A stretch of DNA of 64,000 bases from Cyclobacterium plantarum (GCF_011290685.1 NZ_JAANYN010000003.1:62001-126000); one strand, 5' to 3'; counted from the stretch's first letter, positions 7,313 to 17,462 are shown. Notes: a model not told the origin generated them from the sequence alone. Translations and numbers: made by a program.

Positions 7313-9430
7313 TTGAGAGTAATTAAACAGCAAAAGGAATTTCCAATATGCGGGATTCTTATCACTTTGGGCATTTGGTTTAGTGCCATAGGAACGGGTT
7401 TTGCCCAATTGGCCTGTGAGGATTCTGTACCTGATAATTTCATGAAATACTGGGTTAGGCCTGCAGATAACTGGGATGGCTATGTTTTTCAAATATCTCC
7501 GGATTTCAATCCTCATGAAAATTGGGATTGGAATAAGAATTTTACGGGTAATTCTGGTGCTGATCCTACTTTCAAAGGATATTTACTCAGAGATAATAAT
7601 CATTTTCTTTCCACTTCCGGGCTTAATTTTGATACCAGGTTTTCGGATTATAGTGTAGACGGGTTCAGCAGGGATAGCGATTTTTTTCCTACGGGAACTA
7701 GTCAGACAGTGGCCGGAGGCTGCGATACCCAACTATCCAATTTTGGAGTGATTTTAAGGAGTAAAAAGACGATTGATGAGCCTGGTATATATAAGGTACA
7801 GATAGGAAGTGATGACGGATCTTTTTTCAGAATGTTTGAAAATGGAAAAGCTTCTGATTTAACTGAGGACGTTAACGGAGACCCTGTCGAGCATAACAAT
7901 TGGTTCAAAAATGGAAGTGATGGCCTTTATAACTACGTATACAACCAAAATATCAGAAATTATTACGTTCCCTTTGAAGGTGGAGAATCAATTTGGATGG
8001 ATTTACACTATTATGAGAAGGCAGGAAATAACCGGTTGAGTTTTAGTTTTGAATTGTATTTTGGTCCGGGTGAGGTTGCCAATCCTGGAAATTCCGAAGG
8101 TATACGCTCTTATTGTGGCATTGCTCCCGATCCGGAACCATTCGAATCACTGGGACCCGCGGTTTTTGCTGAAGGCACAGATCCAGAATACCAATGGCAG
8201 TTTACCTCACTTCCCAATCCTGATGAAGGAGATTGGAACGATATTTCAGGTGCTACCGGCCTGACCTATGACGTACCTCGGTATGATGAAAATGACCCGG
8301 ACAATAATTGGACAGGAACGCGGTACTATAGAAGAAAAGCGCAGAATACCGCAGTAGACATAGAAGGAAATACACTGGTCAATTCCTTTGCCTCAAATAT
8401 TCTGGAAGTTAACATAAGTGTGATAGATGATTTGGACCAAAATGAATATGGCATCGACGAATGGATTGGCCACATTTATTCCGGAAAGAAAAATTTCGAT
8501 CCGCAGGATTACCTAGGAAGAATGGTTGAAGAGGAAATCTTCAATCAGAATTTTGACTACAATGGTTTGTCCCCGGTAACCTTTAGTCCCGATTACGGTT
8601 GTCCTTTTCTTTCAGACAGGTTTTCGATCAGGTATAAAATGCGGTTGGGCGTGGAGCCAGGGACATTGAGTTTTAGTGTAAAAGTCGATGATGGATTTCG
8701 CTTAAGTGTAGATGGGGGAGTTACCTGGCTGGTTTCCGGACAATGGGAATCAGGTGGCAGTACTGCCAAAACCTATACAGCACAGTACGACGTTCCGGCA
8801 GGTGTTGAGACCTTGGATATAGTAATGGAGTATTATGAAGCGACAGGCGGTAATGCCATAAATTTTAATTATGACCTGGAAAGTTTGGTCCTGCCATTAC
8901 AGTGGGGAGATTTTTCAGGACAAGCATGTGGGGAAAGGAATTGCCTGAATTGGACCACGGTTCAGGAGAAAAACACCAGTCATTTTGTGATAGAAAAATC
9001 CTTGAATGGGCACGAATGGGAAGCCTTGCCAACTACCGTTCCTGCTGCTGGTCAAAGCAATTCATTACTGGCCTATCAGGCCGAGGACGGTTCCGTGGCA
9101 GACAAACAAGTATTTTACAGACTCAGACAGGTGGATTTGGATGGAACATTTGTTTATTCTGATGTGATCAGAATAGAAAATCATTTTCTGAAAAAGAAGC
9201 CGCTACCTTTTCCAAATCCCACCATGGATTTCATACATTTTGATTCTGAGGCAAAAATTCTCAGAGTGAGGCTCAGCAGTCAGGATCAGCGGATCAATAC
9301 AATAGCAAAAATAGAGCAAATTGGCGAAGGCAGGTACCGGATTGATATGAGAGATTATCCAAGTGCCCACTATTTGCTAATTCTTGAAACGGATAAAGAA
9401 AGAATAGCCCATAAAATAATGAAGCGCTGA
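7313..9430 (+). CDS. Secreted PA14-like protein with type IX secretion sorting tail
   Basis: A 705-residue exported protein. The only start that keeps the signal peptide (ending near TGFAQ, residue 31) is the TTG at 7313, preceded by AGGAGG at 7303-7308; the next in-frame Met is residue 44. Two PA14/GLEYA-like sandwich regions are suggested by DDGSFFRMFENG (about residue 165) and VDDGFRLSVDGG (about 460), separated by an Ig-like stretch with PNPDEGDW. The C-terminus has the PFPNPTMDFIHF motif followed by a beta-rich segment ending in KIMKR, as in T9SS type A sorting domains. It is probably released or anchored at the cell surface, with a binding role in glycan contact. No catalytic motif was seen. 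Confidence 0.75.
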   Translation: MRVIKQQKEFPICGILITLGIWFSAIGTGFAQLACEDSVPDNFMKYWVRPADNWDGYVFQISPDFNPHENWDWNKNFTGNSGADPTFKGYLLRDNNHFLSTSGLNFDTRFSDYSVDGFSRDSDFFPTGTSQTVAGGCDTQLSNFGVILRSKKTIDEPGIYKVQIGSDDGSFFRMFENGKASDLTEDVNGDPVEHNNWFKNGSDGLYNYVYNQNIRNYYVPFEGGESIWMDLHYYEKAGNNRLSFSFELYFGPGEVANPGNSEGIRSYCGIAPDPEPFESLGPAVFAEGTDPEYQWQFTSLPNPDEGDWNDISGATGLTYDVPRYDENDPDNNWTGTRYYRRKAQNTAVDIEGNTLVNSFASNILEVNISVIDDLDQNEYGIDEWIGHIYSGKKNFDPQDYLGRMVEEEIFNQNFDYNGLSPVTFSPDYGCPFLSDRFSIRYKMRLGVEPGTLSFSVKVDDGFRLSVDGGVTWLVSGQWESGGSTAKTYTAQYDVPAGVETLDIVMEYYEATGGNAINFNYDLESLVLPLQWGDFSGQACGERNCLNWTTVQEKNTSHFVIEKSLNGHEWEALPTTVPAAGQSNSLLAYQAEDGSVADKQVFYRLRQVDLDGTFVYSDVIRIENHFLKKKPLPFPNPTMDFIHFDSEAKILRVRLSSQDQRINTIAKIEQIGEGRYRIDMRDYPSAHYLLILETDKERIAHKIMKR

Positions 9431-9503
9431 CCGGCAGAATCATGGAGGCGTAATCGGGGCCTTATTTTTCAATAACAATTTATCATTTCTAGGGTTGGGT
9501 TGG

Positions 9504-9511
9504 TATCTTTG
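9504..9511 (+). promoter_or_regulatory. Putative -7 box directly before uvrA
   Basis: TATCTTTG matches TAnnTTTG and ends 6 nt before the ATG at 9518, so the mRNA would have almost no leader. No good -33 element is seen. Confidence 0.35.
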
Positions 9512-9517
9512 CAAGTT

Positions 9518-12346
9518 ATGGGGACAAAGCATACCGAGAATACAACCGAACTGGAAAAACTGGATCCAAAATCCTTTATTATCATTAAGAATGCCCGGGT
9601 AAACAATCTTAAAAACCTGAGCATTGCCATTCCCAGAAATAAGCTCGTGGTGGTTACCGGTTTATCTGGATCGGGAAAATCTTCCCTGGCCTTTGATACC
9701 TTATTTGCCGAAGGGCAGCGGATGTACGTAGAAAGCCTGAGTTCTTACGCCAGACAATTTTTAGGGCGCATGGAAAAGCCAGAGGTGGAATACATCAAAG
9801 GGGTTTCCCCAGCCATAGCCATTCAACAAAGTGTAAACACCAAAAATCCGAGATCCACTGTAGGCACTACTACCGAAGTGTATGATTACCTGAAACTCCT
9901 GTTCAGCAGGATTGGCAGAACCTATTCGCCTGTTAGCGGAGAGGAGGTTAAACACCATACTGTTACAGATGTGGTCGATTTTATCCACAGTTTTGGGGAG
10001 GGCGAAAAAGTCATGATCAGTTGTCCCCTGCATTTTAATGAAGGAAGAGATAAGGAGAAGGAATTGGAAATACTACTTCAAAAGGGCTATACCAGAATAT
10101 TGATAGATGGACAAGCTTATTTTGTAGAAGATATTCTGGAAAGAAAGGATTTTCCCCAGGGAAGTTATGAGATCCTGATAGACAGGGTTTCAGTTATAAT
10201 TGAAGACGAAGACAATCAATTCAGGATTGCAGATAGTGTTCAGACCGCATTCTTTGAGGGACACGGGGCCTGTACCATCGTGGTTCCCGAAAAAGCAAAA
10301 AGAACCTTTAGTGATAAGTTTGAATTGGATGGAATCAGGTTTGAATTGCCGTCTGTTAATTTTTTTAGCTTTAATAATCCATATGGTGCCTGCAGGACAT
10401 GTGAAGGGTTTGGTTCTGTTTTGGGCATTGATCCCGATCTGGTAATTCCTGATAAAACCCTTTCTGTTTTTGAAGGTGCCATTGCACCCTGGAGAGGGGA
10501 AACTACCAAAAAGTGGCTGGAACCATTGTTGAAGAACGGCATTCGGTTTGATTTTCCCATTCACAGACCATTTGAAGATTTGAATGAGGAGGAAAAAGAG
10601 GTATTATGGACGGGTAATTCTTATTTTAAAGGTATCGATGACTTTTTTGCTTTTATAGAAAGCAAACTTCACAAAATTCAATACCGGGTAATGCTGTCCA
10701 GGTTCAGGGGCAGAACTACCTGTCCGGATTGCAAGGGAACTAGGATCAGGAGAGATGCTTCCTATGTAAAGATTGATGGCAAGTCCATTACCGACATGGT
10801 CTTGCTTCCTTTGGAAAAAGCTTTAACCTTTTTCCAAAACATCAACCTTACTCCCGCTGAGGAGAAAGTAGCACAAAGGTTATTAAAAGAAATCATTAAC
10901 AGGCTGGAATACCTTGATCAGGTAGGTTTGGGATATCTTACCTTAAACAGACTTACAGCCTCCCTGTCCGGGGGAGAGTTTCAACGGATCAAGTTGGCCA
11001 CCTCATTGGGAAGTGCTTTGGTGGGTTCCATGTATATTTTGGATGAGCCAAGCATAGGTCTCCACCCCAGAGATACCATGCGCCTGATAGAAGTGCTGAA
11101 AACCCTTCGGGATCTGGGAAATACGGTCATCGTAGTAGAACATGAGGAAAAAATAATCAGATCGGCCGATCAGGTGATTGATATAGGTCCGGATGCAGGC
11201 ATTCATGGTGGGGAGCTTGTTTTTCAGGGTAGCCTTGAGGAATTGTTACGCGATGGCAAAACCTATACGGCCAAATATATTAATGGTCAGGAGTCTATAA
11301 GCCTGAAAAAGGAAAACCGGAAATGGGACAAATATATTTTGGTCAAAGGGGCAAAAGAAAATAATCTGAAAAACATTACCGTGAAAATTCCTCTCGGTGT
11401 GCTAACAGTTGTCACCGGTGTCAGTGGCTCGGGAAAATCCACCCTGGTCAAGAAAGTGCTCTACCCGGCCTTAGGTAAAATATTGGGGAGCGTATCGGAT
11501 GAGTCAGGAAAACTGGAAAAGCTGGACGGAGATTACCGGCTGATAAATCGTGTGGAGTTTGTGGATCAAAACCCAATTGGCAAATCATCACGATCCAATC
11601 CGGTGACCTATGTAAAGGCCTATGATGGCATTCGGGCCTTATTTGCTGACCTACCCCTTTCGCGGCAAAGGGCTTATAAGCCAGCTTTTTTCAGCTTTAA
11701 TGTAGATGGTGGCAGGTGTGAAGCCTGCCAGGGAGAAGGCACCCAAAAAATTGAAATGCAATTTATGGCCGATATTTACCTTACCTGTGAATCGTGTAAA
11801 GGGAAAAGATTTAAGAATGAAATCCTCGATGTCAGGTACAATGAAAAAAATATTGCTGATGTGTTGGCCATGACCATTGATGAAGCGATGGAGTTTTTTG
11901 TGGGCATCAATGGAGTTATCCAAAAGCTCAAGCCCCTTCAGGAGGTCGGTCTTGGATATATAGGCCTTGGACAATCCTCCAATACCCTCAGTGGAGGCGA
12001 AGCGCAACGTGTAAAATTAGCCTCATTTTTAGGTAAAAATGATACCCGGGCGAAGGATAATATTTTGTTTATTTTCGATGAGCCGACTACAGGACTTCAT
12101 TTTCACGATATTAGAAAACTTTTGCATTCCATCAATGCCTTGATCGATCAGGGGCATACCGTACTTATAATCGAACACAACACGGAGGTGATCAGTGCAG
12201 CCGATTGGGTCATTGATCTTGGACCCGAAGGAGGAGAAAAAGGAGGAAAGGTAACCTTTGAGGGCATCCCTGAAGAATTAATTCACCAAAAAGGAAATTT
12301 TACAGGGGAATTCCTCAGGGAGTTGAAGAAAAACGGCTCTGCTTAG
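9518..12346 (+). CDS. uvrA: Excinuclease ABC subunit UvrA
   Basis: A 942-residue protein with the doubled ABC ATPase layout of UvrA, the damage-recognition subunit of nucleotide excision repair. The first Walker A is GLSGSGKSS (residues 49-57), with the UvrB-contact region following ([10 protein letters not shown]). The signatures [12 protein letters not shown] and [12 protein letters not shown] and two Walker B DEP motifs are present. The second zinc module is complete (CEAC and CESC, about 20 residues apart). The first module keeps only CRTC; the partner CxxC is replaced by an FSDKFELDG stretch, a variant I associate with Bacteroidota UvrA. The ATG at 9518 is chosen over the TTG at 9500. 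Confidence 0.95.
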   Translation: MGTKHTENTTELEKLDPKSFIIIKNARVNNLKNLSIAIPRNKLVVVTGLSGSGKSSLAFDTLFAEGQRMYVESLSSYARQFLGRMEKPEVEYIKGVSPAIAIQQSVNTKNPRSTVGTTTEVYDYLKLLFSRIGRTYSPVSGEEVKHHTVTDVVDFIHSFGEGEKVMISCPLHFNEGRDKEKELEILLQKGYTRILIDGQAYFVEDILERKDFPQGSYEILIDRVSVIIEDEDNQFRIADSVQTAFFEGHGACTIVVPEKAKRTFSDKFELDGIRFELPSVNFFSFNNPYGACRTCEGFGSVLGIDPDLVIPDKTLSVFEGAIAPWRGETTKKWLEPLLKNGIRFDFPIHRPFEDLNEEEKEVLWTGNSYFKGIDDFFAFIESKLHKIQYRVMLSRFRGRTTCPDCKGTRIRRDASYVKIDGKSITDMVLLPLEKALTFFQNINLTPAEEKVAQRLLKEIINRLEYLDQVGLGYLTLNRLTASLSGGEFQRIKLATSLGSALVGSMYILDEPSIGLHPRDTMRLIEVLKTLRDLGNTVIVVEHEEKIIRSADQVIDIGPDAGIHGGELVFQGSLEELLRDGKTYTAKYINGQESISLKKENRKWDKYILVKGAKENNLKNITVKIPLGVLTVVTGVSGSGKSTLVKKVLYPALGKILGSVSDESGKLEKLDGDYRLINRVEFVDQNPIGKSSRSNPVTYVKAYDGIRALFADLPLSRQRAYKPAFFSFNVDGGRCEACQGEGTQKIEMQFMADIYLTCESCKGKRFKNEILDVRYNEKNIADVLAMTIDEAMEFFVGINGVIQKLKPLQEVGLGYIGLGQSSNTLSGGEAQRVKLASFLGKNDTRAKDNILFIFDEPTTGLHFHDIRKLLHSINALIDQGHTVLIIEHNTEVISAADWVIDLGPEGGEKGGKVTFEGIPEELIHQKGNFTGEFLRELKKNGSA

Positions 12347-12730
12347 GGATTATATAGACCCTGAAATAGGGCTGGGCACCTGATCTAAAGTTCTTTTCTT
12401 ATTATTGGATTTTTATCGGTGAAATGGCTTCAAGAATAAGCTATAATTTTAAAGATTCCGAGCACTTTACACATAAGGTTGCCGGTAAAACTCACAAATG
12501 GATCAGGTCCTGGTCCCCAAAAAACTGTGCTTTATAAAGATATTGCTTTGCGTTTATTAATATATAACTGATAGAAAATCACTTACTGGAACTGAACCGT
12601 AAATATTGGGTTATCGCCATCTTTATGATTGTGCTTTCAATTATTAAAAATTAACAGTAAATTCCCAACCTGATGTAAAGTCAGGGAAAAGTTTATAATA
12701 ATCAATACAAGCAATTCTTTAATTTAGTTC
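12347..12730 (+). other. 384-bp intergenic region, no gene seen
   Basis: AT-rich non-coding sequence between uvrA and the FGE-like gene. Only a weak CCCT/AGGG hairpin without a T-tract near 12359 was noticed, and no consensus TAnnTTTG box precedes the downstream gene. Its promoter must be somewhere here but is not recognisable. Confidence 0.5.
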
Positions 12731-13711
12731 ATGTTTAAAACCTTAAAAGCAACGGGTGTCTTAGGGGCATCATGTTTGGCATTGCTATTATTCAGTGCTT
12801 ATCAGTCAGAGCGAACTTTTGACCCTTATCAACAAAAAATTCCTGGCACTGGATTGTCATTTGATATGGTCCCAATACCTGAGGGTACTTTTAAAATGGG
12901 GAGTAATGGCGGAGAATCGGATGAGCAACCTGTATATGAAGTTGAGATAGCCCCTTTTTGGATGGCTTCACATGAAGTTACCTGGGATTTATTCGAATTG
13001 TTTTTGGATAAGGGATTTGAAGCATCGATCAGTGAAGGGCCCTTAAATCCGGAAGTGGATGGGTTGAGCAGACCTTCCATACCCTATCTGGACATGACTT
13101 TTGGGATGGGTAAGGAGAACAAACCAGCCATAGCCATGACCCAATATGGCGCAATTCAATTTTGCAGGTGGCTTTACCTCAAAACGGGTGAATTTTACCG
13201 GTTACCAACTGAGGCCGAATGGGAGTATGCTGCAAAGGCGGGATCAGAAACGAAGTATTTTTTCGGAGATGATCCTGGAGAACTTGAAAAGTATGCCTGG
13301 TATGCGGCCAATAGCGATGGCACCACGCATAAAGTAGGTCAGAAAGAACCGAACCCCTGGGGCTTGTATGATATTCTGGGAAATGTGAATGAGTGGACAC
13401 AGGATCATTATCATGCAGATGCTTACCAAAAAAGGGGAAACAAATCAGTGAATCCCTCCTTTGAATCAGAGGAGCTATACCCCAAAGTTATACGTGGGGG
13501 CAGTTACAAAAGTGAGGCGGACATGTTGCGTAGCAGCAAGCGTTTTGCCAGCACGCCTGAATGGAAGCGGATTGATCCACAAATCCCCAAAAGCCAGTGG
13601 TGGTTTCCGGAAGCACCGTTTTTGGGAATGCGGGTGGTACGGCCGCTCAACCCTCCCAGCCCCGAAGAGATAGAAAAATATTACGGCACTACGCCGATGG
13701 AAGATTATTAA
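12731..13711 (+). CDS. Formylglycine-generating-enzyme-like (SUMF1) exported protein, lacks catalytic cysteines
   Basis: A 326-residue protein with an N-terminal hydrophobic export signal (residues 1-25) and one FGE-sulfatase fold: PIPEGTFKMGSNGGESDEQPVYEVEIAPFWMASHEVTW, FCRWLYLKTGEFYRLPTEAEWEYAAK, WGLYDILGNVNEWTQDHY and IRGGSY. True FGE oxidises a sulfatase Cys with a C-terminal cysteine pair just after GGSY. Here that stretch reads KSEADMLRSSKRFAST, with no Cys, so sulfatase activation is unlikely. Such FGE-like proteins are often binding or structural. It precedes an oxidoreductase gene by 19 bp and probably heads that operon. Confidence 0.82.
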   Translation: MFKTLKATGVLGASCLALLLFSAYQSERTFDPYQQKIPGTGLSFDMVPIPEGTFKMGSNGGESDEQPVYEVEIAPFWMASHEVTWDLFELFLDKGFEASISEGPLNPEVDGLSRPSIPYLDMTFGMGKENKPAIAMTQYGAIQFCRWLYLKTGEFYRLPTEAEWEYAAKAGSETKYFFGDDPGELEKYAWYAANSDGTTHKVGQKEPNPWGLYDILGNVNEWTQDHYHADAYQKRGNKSVNPSFESEELYPKVIRGGSYKSEADMLRSSKRFASTPEWKRIDPQIPKSQWWFPEAPFLGMRVVRPLNPPSPEEIEKYYGTTPMEDY

Positions 13712-13730
13712 TTACCTAACTCAAAATAAT

Positions 13731-15050
13731 ATGAAAATTATCAAGAATAACCAGAGAAGGGATTTCCTTAAAACTTCTGCCCTCATTACAGGTGGAGCAA
13801 TGCTTAGTCCTTTTTCCCTTCCGGGAGCTTATGCTGCCGGTGAGGATGCCATTAAAATTGCCGTCATTGGATGTGGCGGCAGAGGAACAGGCGCTGTTTT
13901 TCAAGCCTTTGAAACGGGACACAATATCAAACTGGTGGCCATGGCAGATGCTTTTAAGGACCGACTGGACCAAAGTTACGAGCGCATCTTTAAAAAGTAT
14001 GGCAAGGACAAGGTGGTCGTGCCCGAGGAGATGAAACTGGTTGGTTTTGATGGATACAAGAAAGCCATCGAGGCGGCAGATGTGGTCCTTATTGCCACTC
14101 CTCCCGGATTCCGCCCGGATCATTTTGAAGAGGCGGTAAGACAGGAAAAGCAAATATTCATGGAAAAGCCGGTTGCCACAGATGCAGTGGGCATACGCAG
14201 GGTATTGGCAGCTGCGGAAATAGCCAGGGAAAAGAAATTGAATGTGGTGGTCGGTTTGCAAAGGCATTACCAGGACAATTACATACAGACCATTGACCGT
14301 ATCCATGATGGGGCTATAGGCGATATCATTGGAGGCCAGGTTTTCTGGAATGATGGCGGGGTCTGGGTAAGAGAGCGGCAACCCGGACAAACCGAGATGG
14401 AGTATCAGATGAGAAACTGGTATTATTTCAACTGGCTTTGTGGTGACCACATTACCGAACAGCATGTGCATAACATTGATGTGGCCAACTGGGTGAAGAA
14501 TGGTTACCCTGTCAAAGCGGAAGGAACTGGCGGAAGAACGGTGCGCAGAGGCAAAGACCACGGAGAGATATTTGACCACCATGTGGTGCTATTTACCTAC
14601 GAAGACGGCACCGTCATCCATAGCGAATGCCGTCATTTTCCCGGCGCCACCAACAGGGTCGACGAAGGGTTCCAGGGTACAAAGGGAAGAGCTTACATGA
14701 ATGCCGGACATACCGGAAGATTGAGCGATTACAAAGGAAATAGCTTGTACGAGCATGATGGTGAAAACAACGCCAATCCCTATCAGGTAGAGCATGATAA
14801 ATTATTTGCGGCCATTGTAAAAGGAGAATACAAATTTGCAGATGCCGAAAATGCGGCTAAAAGTACCATGACCTCCCTGCTGGGTAGAAATGCGACCTAC
14901 TCCGGTAAGGTGATCACCTGGGATGAAGCCATCAATTCAGATATCAGCCTGATGCCGGAACGCCTTGCCTGGGATGCCATGCCAAAGGTGGTGCCCAATG
15001 AAGAAGGATATTATGCTTTTGCCGTACCAGGAAAAACCAAAGTAGTATAA
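13731..15050 (+). CDS. Tat-exported Gfo/Idh/MocA family oxidoreductase
   Basis: A 439-residue NAD(P)-dependent sugar oxidoreductase family member. The N-terminus carries the twin-arginine motif NQRRDFLKTSA and a hydrophobic stretch ending near AYAAGE, so it is predicted to be exported folded with its cofactor. The Rossmann loop is IGCGGRGTG (residues 46-54) and the family EKP motif is in FMEKPVATD, with a catalytic-type His in the EQHVHNIDVANW block. It sits between an FGE-like and a TIM-barrel isomerase gene with 19- and 5-bp gaps, indicating an operon. Substrate is unknown; exported members have been linked to glycan or cyclitol processing. Confidence 0.88.
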   Translation: MKIIKNNQRRDFLKTSALITGGAMLSPFSLPGAYAAGEDAIKIAVIGCGGRGTGAVFQAFETGHNIKLVAMADAFKDRLDQSYERIFKKYGKDKVVVPEEMKLVGFDGYKKAIEAADVVLIATPPGFRPDHFEEAVRQEKQIFMEKPVATDAVGIRRVLAAAEIAREKKLNVVVGLQRHYQDNYIQTIDRIHDGAIGDIIGGQVFWNDGGVWVRERQPGQTEMEYQMRNWYYFNWLCGDHITEQHVHNIDVANWVKNGYPVKAEGTGGRTVRRGKDHGEIFDHHVVLFTYEDGTVIHSECRHFPGATNRVDEGFQGTKGRAYMNAGHTGRLSDYKGNSLYEHDGENNANPYQVEHDKLFAAIVKGEYKFADAENAAKSTMTSLLGRNATYSGKVITWDEAINSDISLMPERLAWDAMPKVVPNEEGYYAFAVPGKTKVV

Positions 15051-15055
15051 GTTTT

Positions 15056-15976
15056 ATGGAAAGAAGAAAATTTATCAGGAATGTTTCCCTGGGTACAGCA
15101 GCAGCTGGTTTTGCAGGAGTAAGTGGTATTCAGGCCGGACAGCCTTTACAGGTAAAGGCAGATGAAACCTTTAATCTCGACTATGCCCCTCACTTTGGGA
15201 TGTTCAAACATCATGCTGGTGAGGATCTTTTGGATCAGATTACTTTCATGCATGAAAGGGGCTTCCGTAGCCTGGAAGACAATGGCATGATGAGAAGGAC
15301 GCCGGAAATGCAGGAAAAAATTGCCAACCACATGTCCAGGCTGGGCATGACCATGGGTGTTTTTGTATTGGACAAAGGTGGAAACGGGGCCAACACCCTG
15401 GCAGCCGGCAATCAAGAGCATGTGGACATTTTCCTGGATGGCTGCAGAAGGGCCGTAGAGGTAGCCAAAAGGGTGAATGCCAAATGGACCACTGTCGTTC
15501 CGGGAGATTACCAGAGAGACTTACCATTGGACATACAGACTGCCAATGTCATAGAGGCACTGAGAAAAGGGGCTGAAATTCTTGAACCACATGGACTGAC
15601 CATGGTATTGGAGCCCCTGAGTGATACCCCAAACCTGTTTTTGAGGTATTCTCCCCAAACTTACATGATCTGTAAAGGGGTCAATAGCCCGAGCTGCAAA
15701 ATCCTTTATGACATATACCACCAGCAAAAAAATGAAGGGCATTTGATTACCTTAATGGACATGTGCTGGGAGGAAATCGCCTACATACAGATTGGCGATA
15801 ACCCGGGAAGAAAGGAGCCGGGTACTGGAGAAATCAATTACCAGAATGTATTCAAATACATTTATGAGAAGGGGTTCAAAGGTGTTTGTGGTATGGAGCA
15901 CGGAAATGCCAACCCTGGTATTGAAGGAGAAATGGCCGTGATTGAAGCCTATAGAAAAGCAGATAGTTTTCTTTGA
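15056..15976 (+). CDS. Exported hydroxypyruvate isomerase-like TIM barrel
   Basis: A 306-residue protein with an N-terminal ERRKFIRN twin-arginine-like motif and hydrophobic stretch to about residue 28, then a xylose-isomerase-like TIM barrel. Metal-site segments are MVLEPLSD (Glu), ILYDIYHQQ (Asp and His), IQIGDNPGRKEPGTGEINY and GMEHGN (Glu), the pattern of Hyi-type isomerases. It is the last gene of the three-gene line starting at 12731 and is followed by a strong terminator. Together the oxidoreductase and isomerase suggest periplasmic conversion of a sugar or sugar acid. Confidence 0.83.
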   Translation: MERRKFIRNVSLGTAAAGFAGVSGIQAGQPLQVKADETFNLDYAPHFGMFKHHAGEDLLDQITFMHERGFRSLEDNGMMRRTPEMQEKIANHMSRLGMTMGVFVLDKGGNGANTLAAGNQEHVDIFLDGCRRAVEVAKRVNAKWTTVVPGDYQRDLPLDIQTANVIEALRKGAEILEPHGLTMVLEPLSDTPNLFLRYSPQTYMICKGVNSPSCKILYDIYHQQKNEGHLITLMDMCWEEIAYIQIGDNPGRKEPGTGEINYQNVFKYIYEKGFKGVCGMEHGNANPGIEGEMAVIEAYRKADSFL

Positions 15977-16002
15977 TAGGTTCAATTTTTAAAATACAAA
16001 AA

Positions 16003-16037
16003 GGGAAAGGCACCGATAGCCTTTCCCTCTTTTATTA
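16003..16037 (+). terminator. Rho-independent terminator after the 12731-15976 operon
   Basis: A perfect 9-bp stem, GGGAAAGGC (16003-16011) with GCCTTTCCC (16019-16027), 7-nt loop, followed by TCTTTTATT. An A-run on the left side could let it work for the convergent gene too. Confidence 0.8.
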
Positions 16038-16054
16038 TTAGTGCAGGGGAAGCT

Positions 16055-16528
16055 TTAATCTAAAAAGCCTTTTCTTTTTAAGATGGTTTCCACAAATTTT
16101 ATTTCGTTCGGGCTGTTGAAGATTTTAAAAGGCAAGTGAATAAACTGGGCCTTGGATAATACTAGAATATACGCATCTTTTTTTACCTGAGCATCCTTGA
16201 CCATTTCCCATTTTATGGGCATTCCTTGTTTTGAATTGATTTTCATCATTACCTGCCGGCTGTCAATTTCGTAGGAAAGCTTTTCAAACATGACCTTATT
16301 TTGCTCCATCTGGGTCACTCCTGCAAACTGTATTACCCAGAAAAGCCAATAAAGGGCATATGCCAGCAATGCCATGCTGATCCACCACCAGGAGGCAATC
16401 CAAAAATAACCGCACGCAATTGCAACGGCAATAAGGGCTACCCACCATTGTTCTTTTAAAATATTTTTTAATCCCTGTTTGATATAGGTTCCGGTTTCGA
16501 GCTTATATTTTTTTGTTTTGACAATCAT
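16055..16528 (-). CDS. YcxB-like membrane protein
   Basis: A 157-residue protein with two adjacent membrane segments (about residues 28-48 and 50-68, Trp-rich) and a C-terminal PH-like domain resembling the YcxB C-terminal domain: IKWEMVKDAQVKKDAYILVLSKAQFIHLPFKIF. Function of the family is unknown. It is transcribed convergently to the isomerase operon and divergently from the small membrane protein gene. No catalytic residues are visible. Confidence 0.7.
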   Translation of the reverse strand: MIVKTKKYKLETGTYIKQGLKNILKEQWWVALIAVAIACGYFWIASWWWISMALLAYALYWLFWVIQFAGVTQMEQNKVMFEKLSYEIDSRQVMMKINSKQGMPIKWEMVKDAQVKKDAYILVLSKAQFIHLPFKIFNSPNEIKFVETILKRKGFLD

Positions 16529-16695
16529 TATTCAGTTTTCATTTTGATGGGCAAATATCTTATCTAATCCTTTAGATAGCAAGTTTATTTTGTTTCCCTT
16601 GGGAATTTTATTTTTTTCTAACAAAGCTCCCAATCTTAAGGTTAACTTGTTGATTTATTAAAAATTATATTGTAATTTGATTCAAATCTTTCGGA

Positions 16696-16926
16696 ATGAT
16701 GAGTAGCCTGGTAATCGATTTAATATTGTGTGGAGTAGCCTACGTGGTCTTGATTTACTTTGTGGCTACCCTGACAAAAGCTAAAATTAAAAGAAATAGG
16801 AACAACAACGATGATGACGGTGATGGAGGAGTAGAAGACCTCACACCTCCTAAAATAGATTTGCCACCGGGTATCGTCTGGCCCGGGGAAGATCAGGACA
16901 AATCTAAAAAACCGGTAACCCTTTGA
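16696..16926 (+). CDS. Small single-pass membrane protein, uncharacterised
   Basis: A 76-residue protein with one N-terminal membrane helix (about residues 4-25), a short basic stretch (KAKIKRNRNN), an acidic Asn/Asp/Gly run (NNNDDDGDGG) and a Pro-rich tail with PPKIDLPPGIVWPGE. The positive-inside rule places the tail in the cytoplasm. I do not recognise a family. It ends 4 bp from the convergent Fur-family gene. The clean boundaries and plausible topology support it as a real gene. Confidence 0.6.
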   Translation: MMSSLVIDLILCGVAYVVLIYFVATLTKAKIKRNRNNNDDDGDGGVEDLTPPKIDLPPGIVWPGEDQDKSKKPVTL

Positions 16927-16930
16927 TATT

Positions 16931-17347
16931 TTAACTGCAATTTTTACACGTCCCCTGTATCAATAAGCTCATTTCCTTGGGTAAATACCCTTTTGGAAGT
17001 TCAATTTTAGGTAAGGATATTTCTTCCAGGCAATTGGTGTTTCCACATATCTCACACTTAAAGTGAACATGCTCATGATCATGGTGCGGTTCTTCGGCAC
17101 TATGATGGCATAGGGCATATTTTGCAGCACCAGTGTCATCGAGCACTTTGTGAATCAGGTCGTTCTCTAAAAAAGTCTTCAAGGTTCTGTATATGGTGAC
17201 CCTGTCAAAGTTTTCTTTCAGGGCATCTTCCAGATCGGAATGGGATAAGGCCACCTGTCTTCCCAAAAATGTTTTTAAGACGTCTCTTCTACAACTGGTA
17301 ACCCTTAAATTACTTTCCTTTAAAATATCAGCTGTATTAACTGCCAT
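16931..17347 (-). CDS. Fur family transcriptional regulator
   Basis: A 138-residue Fur-superfamily repressor. The N-terminal winged helix includes LRVTSCRRDVLKTFL and the recognition-helix segment FDRVTIYRTLKTFLENDLIHKV. The C-terminal half has a His-rich sensory site (HHSAEEPHHDHEHVHFKC) and structural zinc cysteines CEICGNTNC and CKNC. The metal sensed (Fe, Zn, or peroxide via PerR-like chemistry) cannot be decided from sequence. The ATG at 17347 is used; the extra upstream codon is GTG. It is not next to a metal-uptake gene. Confidence 0.88.
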   Translation of the reverse strand: MAVNTADILKESNLRVTSCRRDVLKTFLGRQVALSHSDLEDALKENFDRVTIYRTLKTFLENDLIHKVLDDTGAAKYALCHHSAEEPHHDHEHVHFKCEICGNTNCLEEISLPKIELPKGYLPKEMSLLIQGTCKNCS

Positions 17348-17462
17348 CACATCAGGTTTATTGCGATTAAATCAGGTCCATTTGCGGGCCAATTTCTTTG
17401 TTTAACTCTTTTTTTCAAAGAATAATTCCCGTTTCTTTTGATCAACAGCCCTGCTTGGACCT

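Noticed and set aside
13716-14582. A 288-codon open frame on the minus strand
   Set aside because: It lies entirely opposite the Gfo/Idh/MocA gene, which has clear family motifs; the antisense frame has none.
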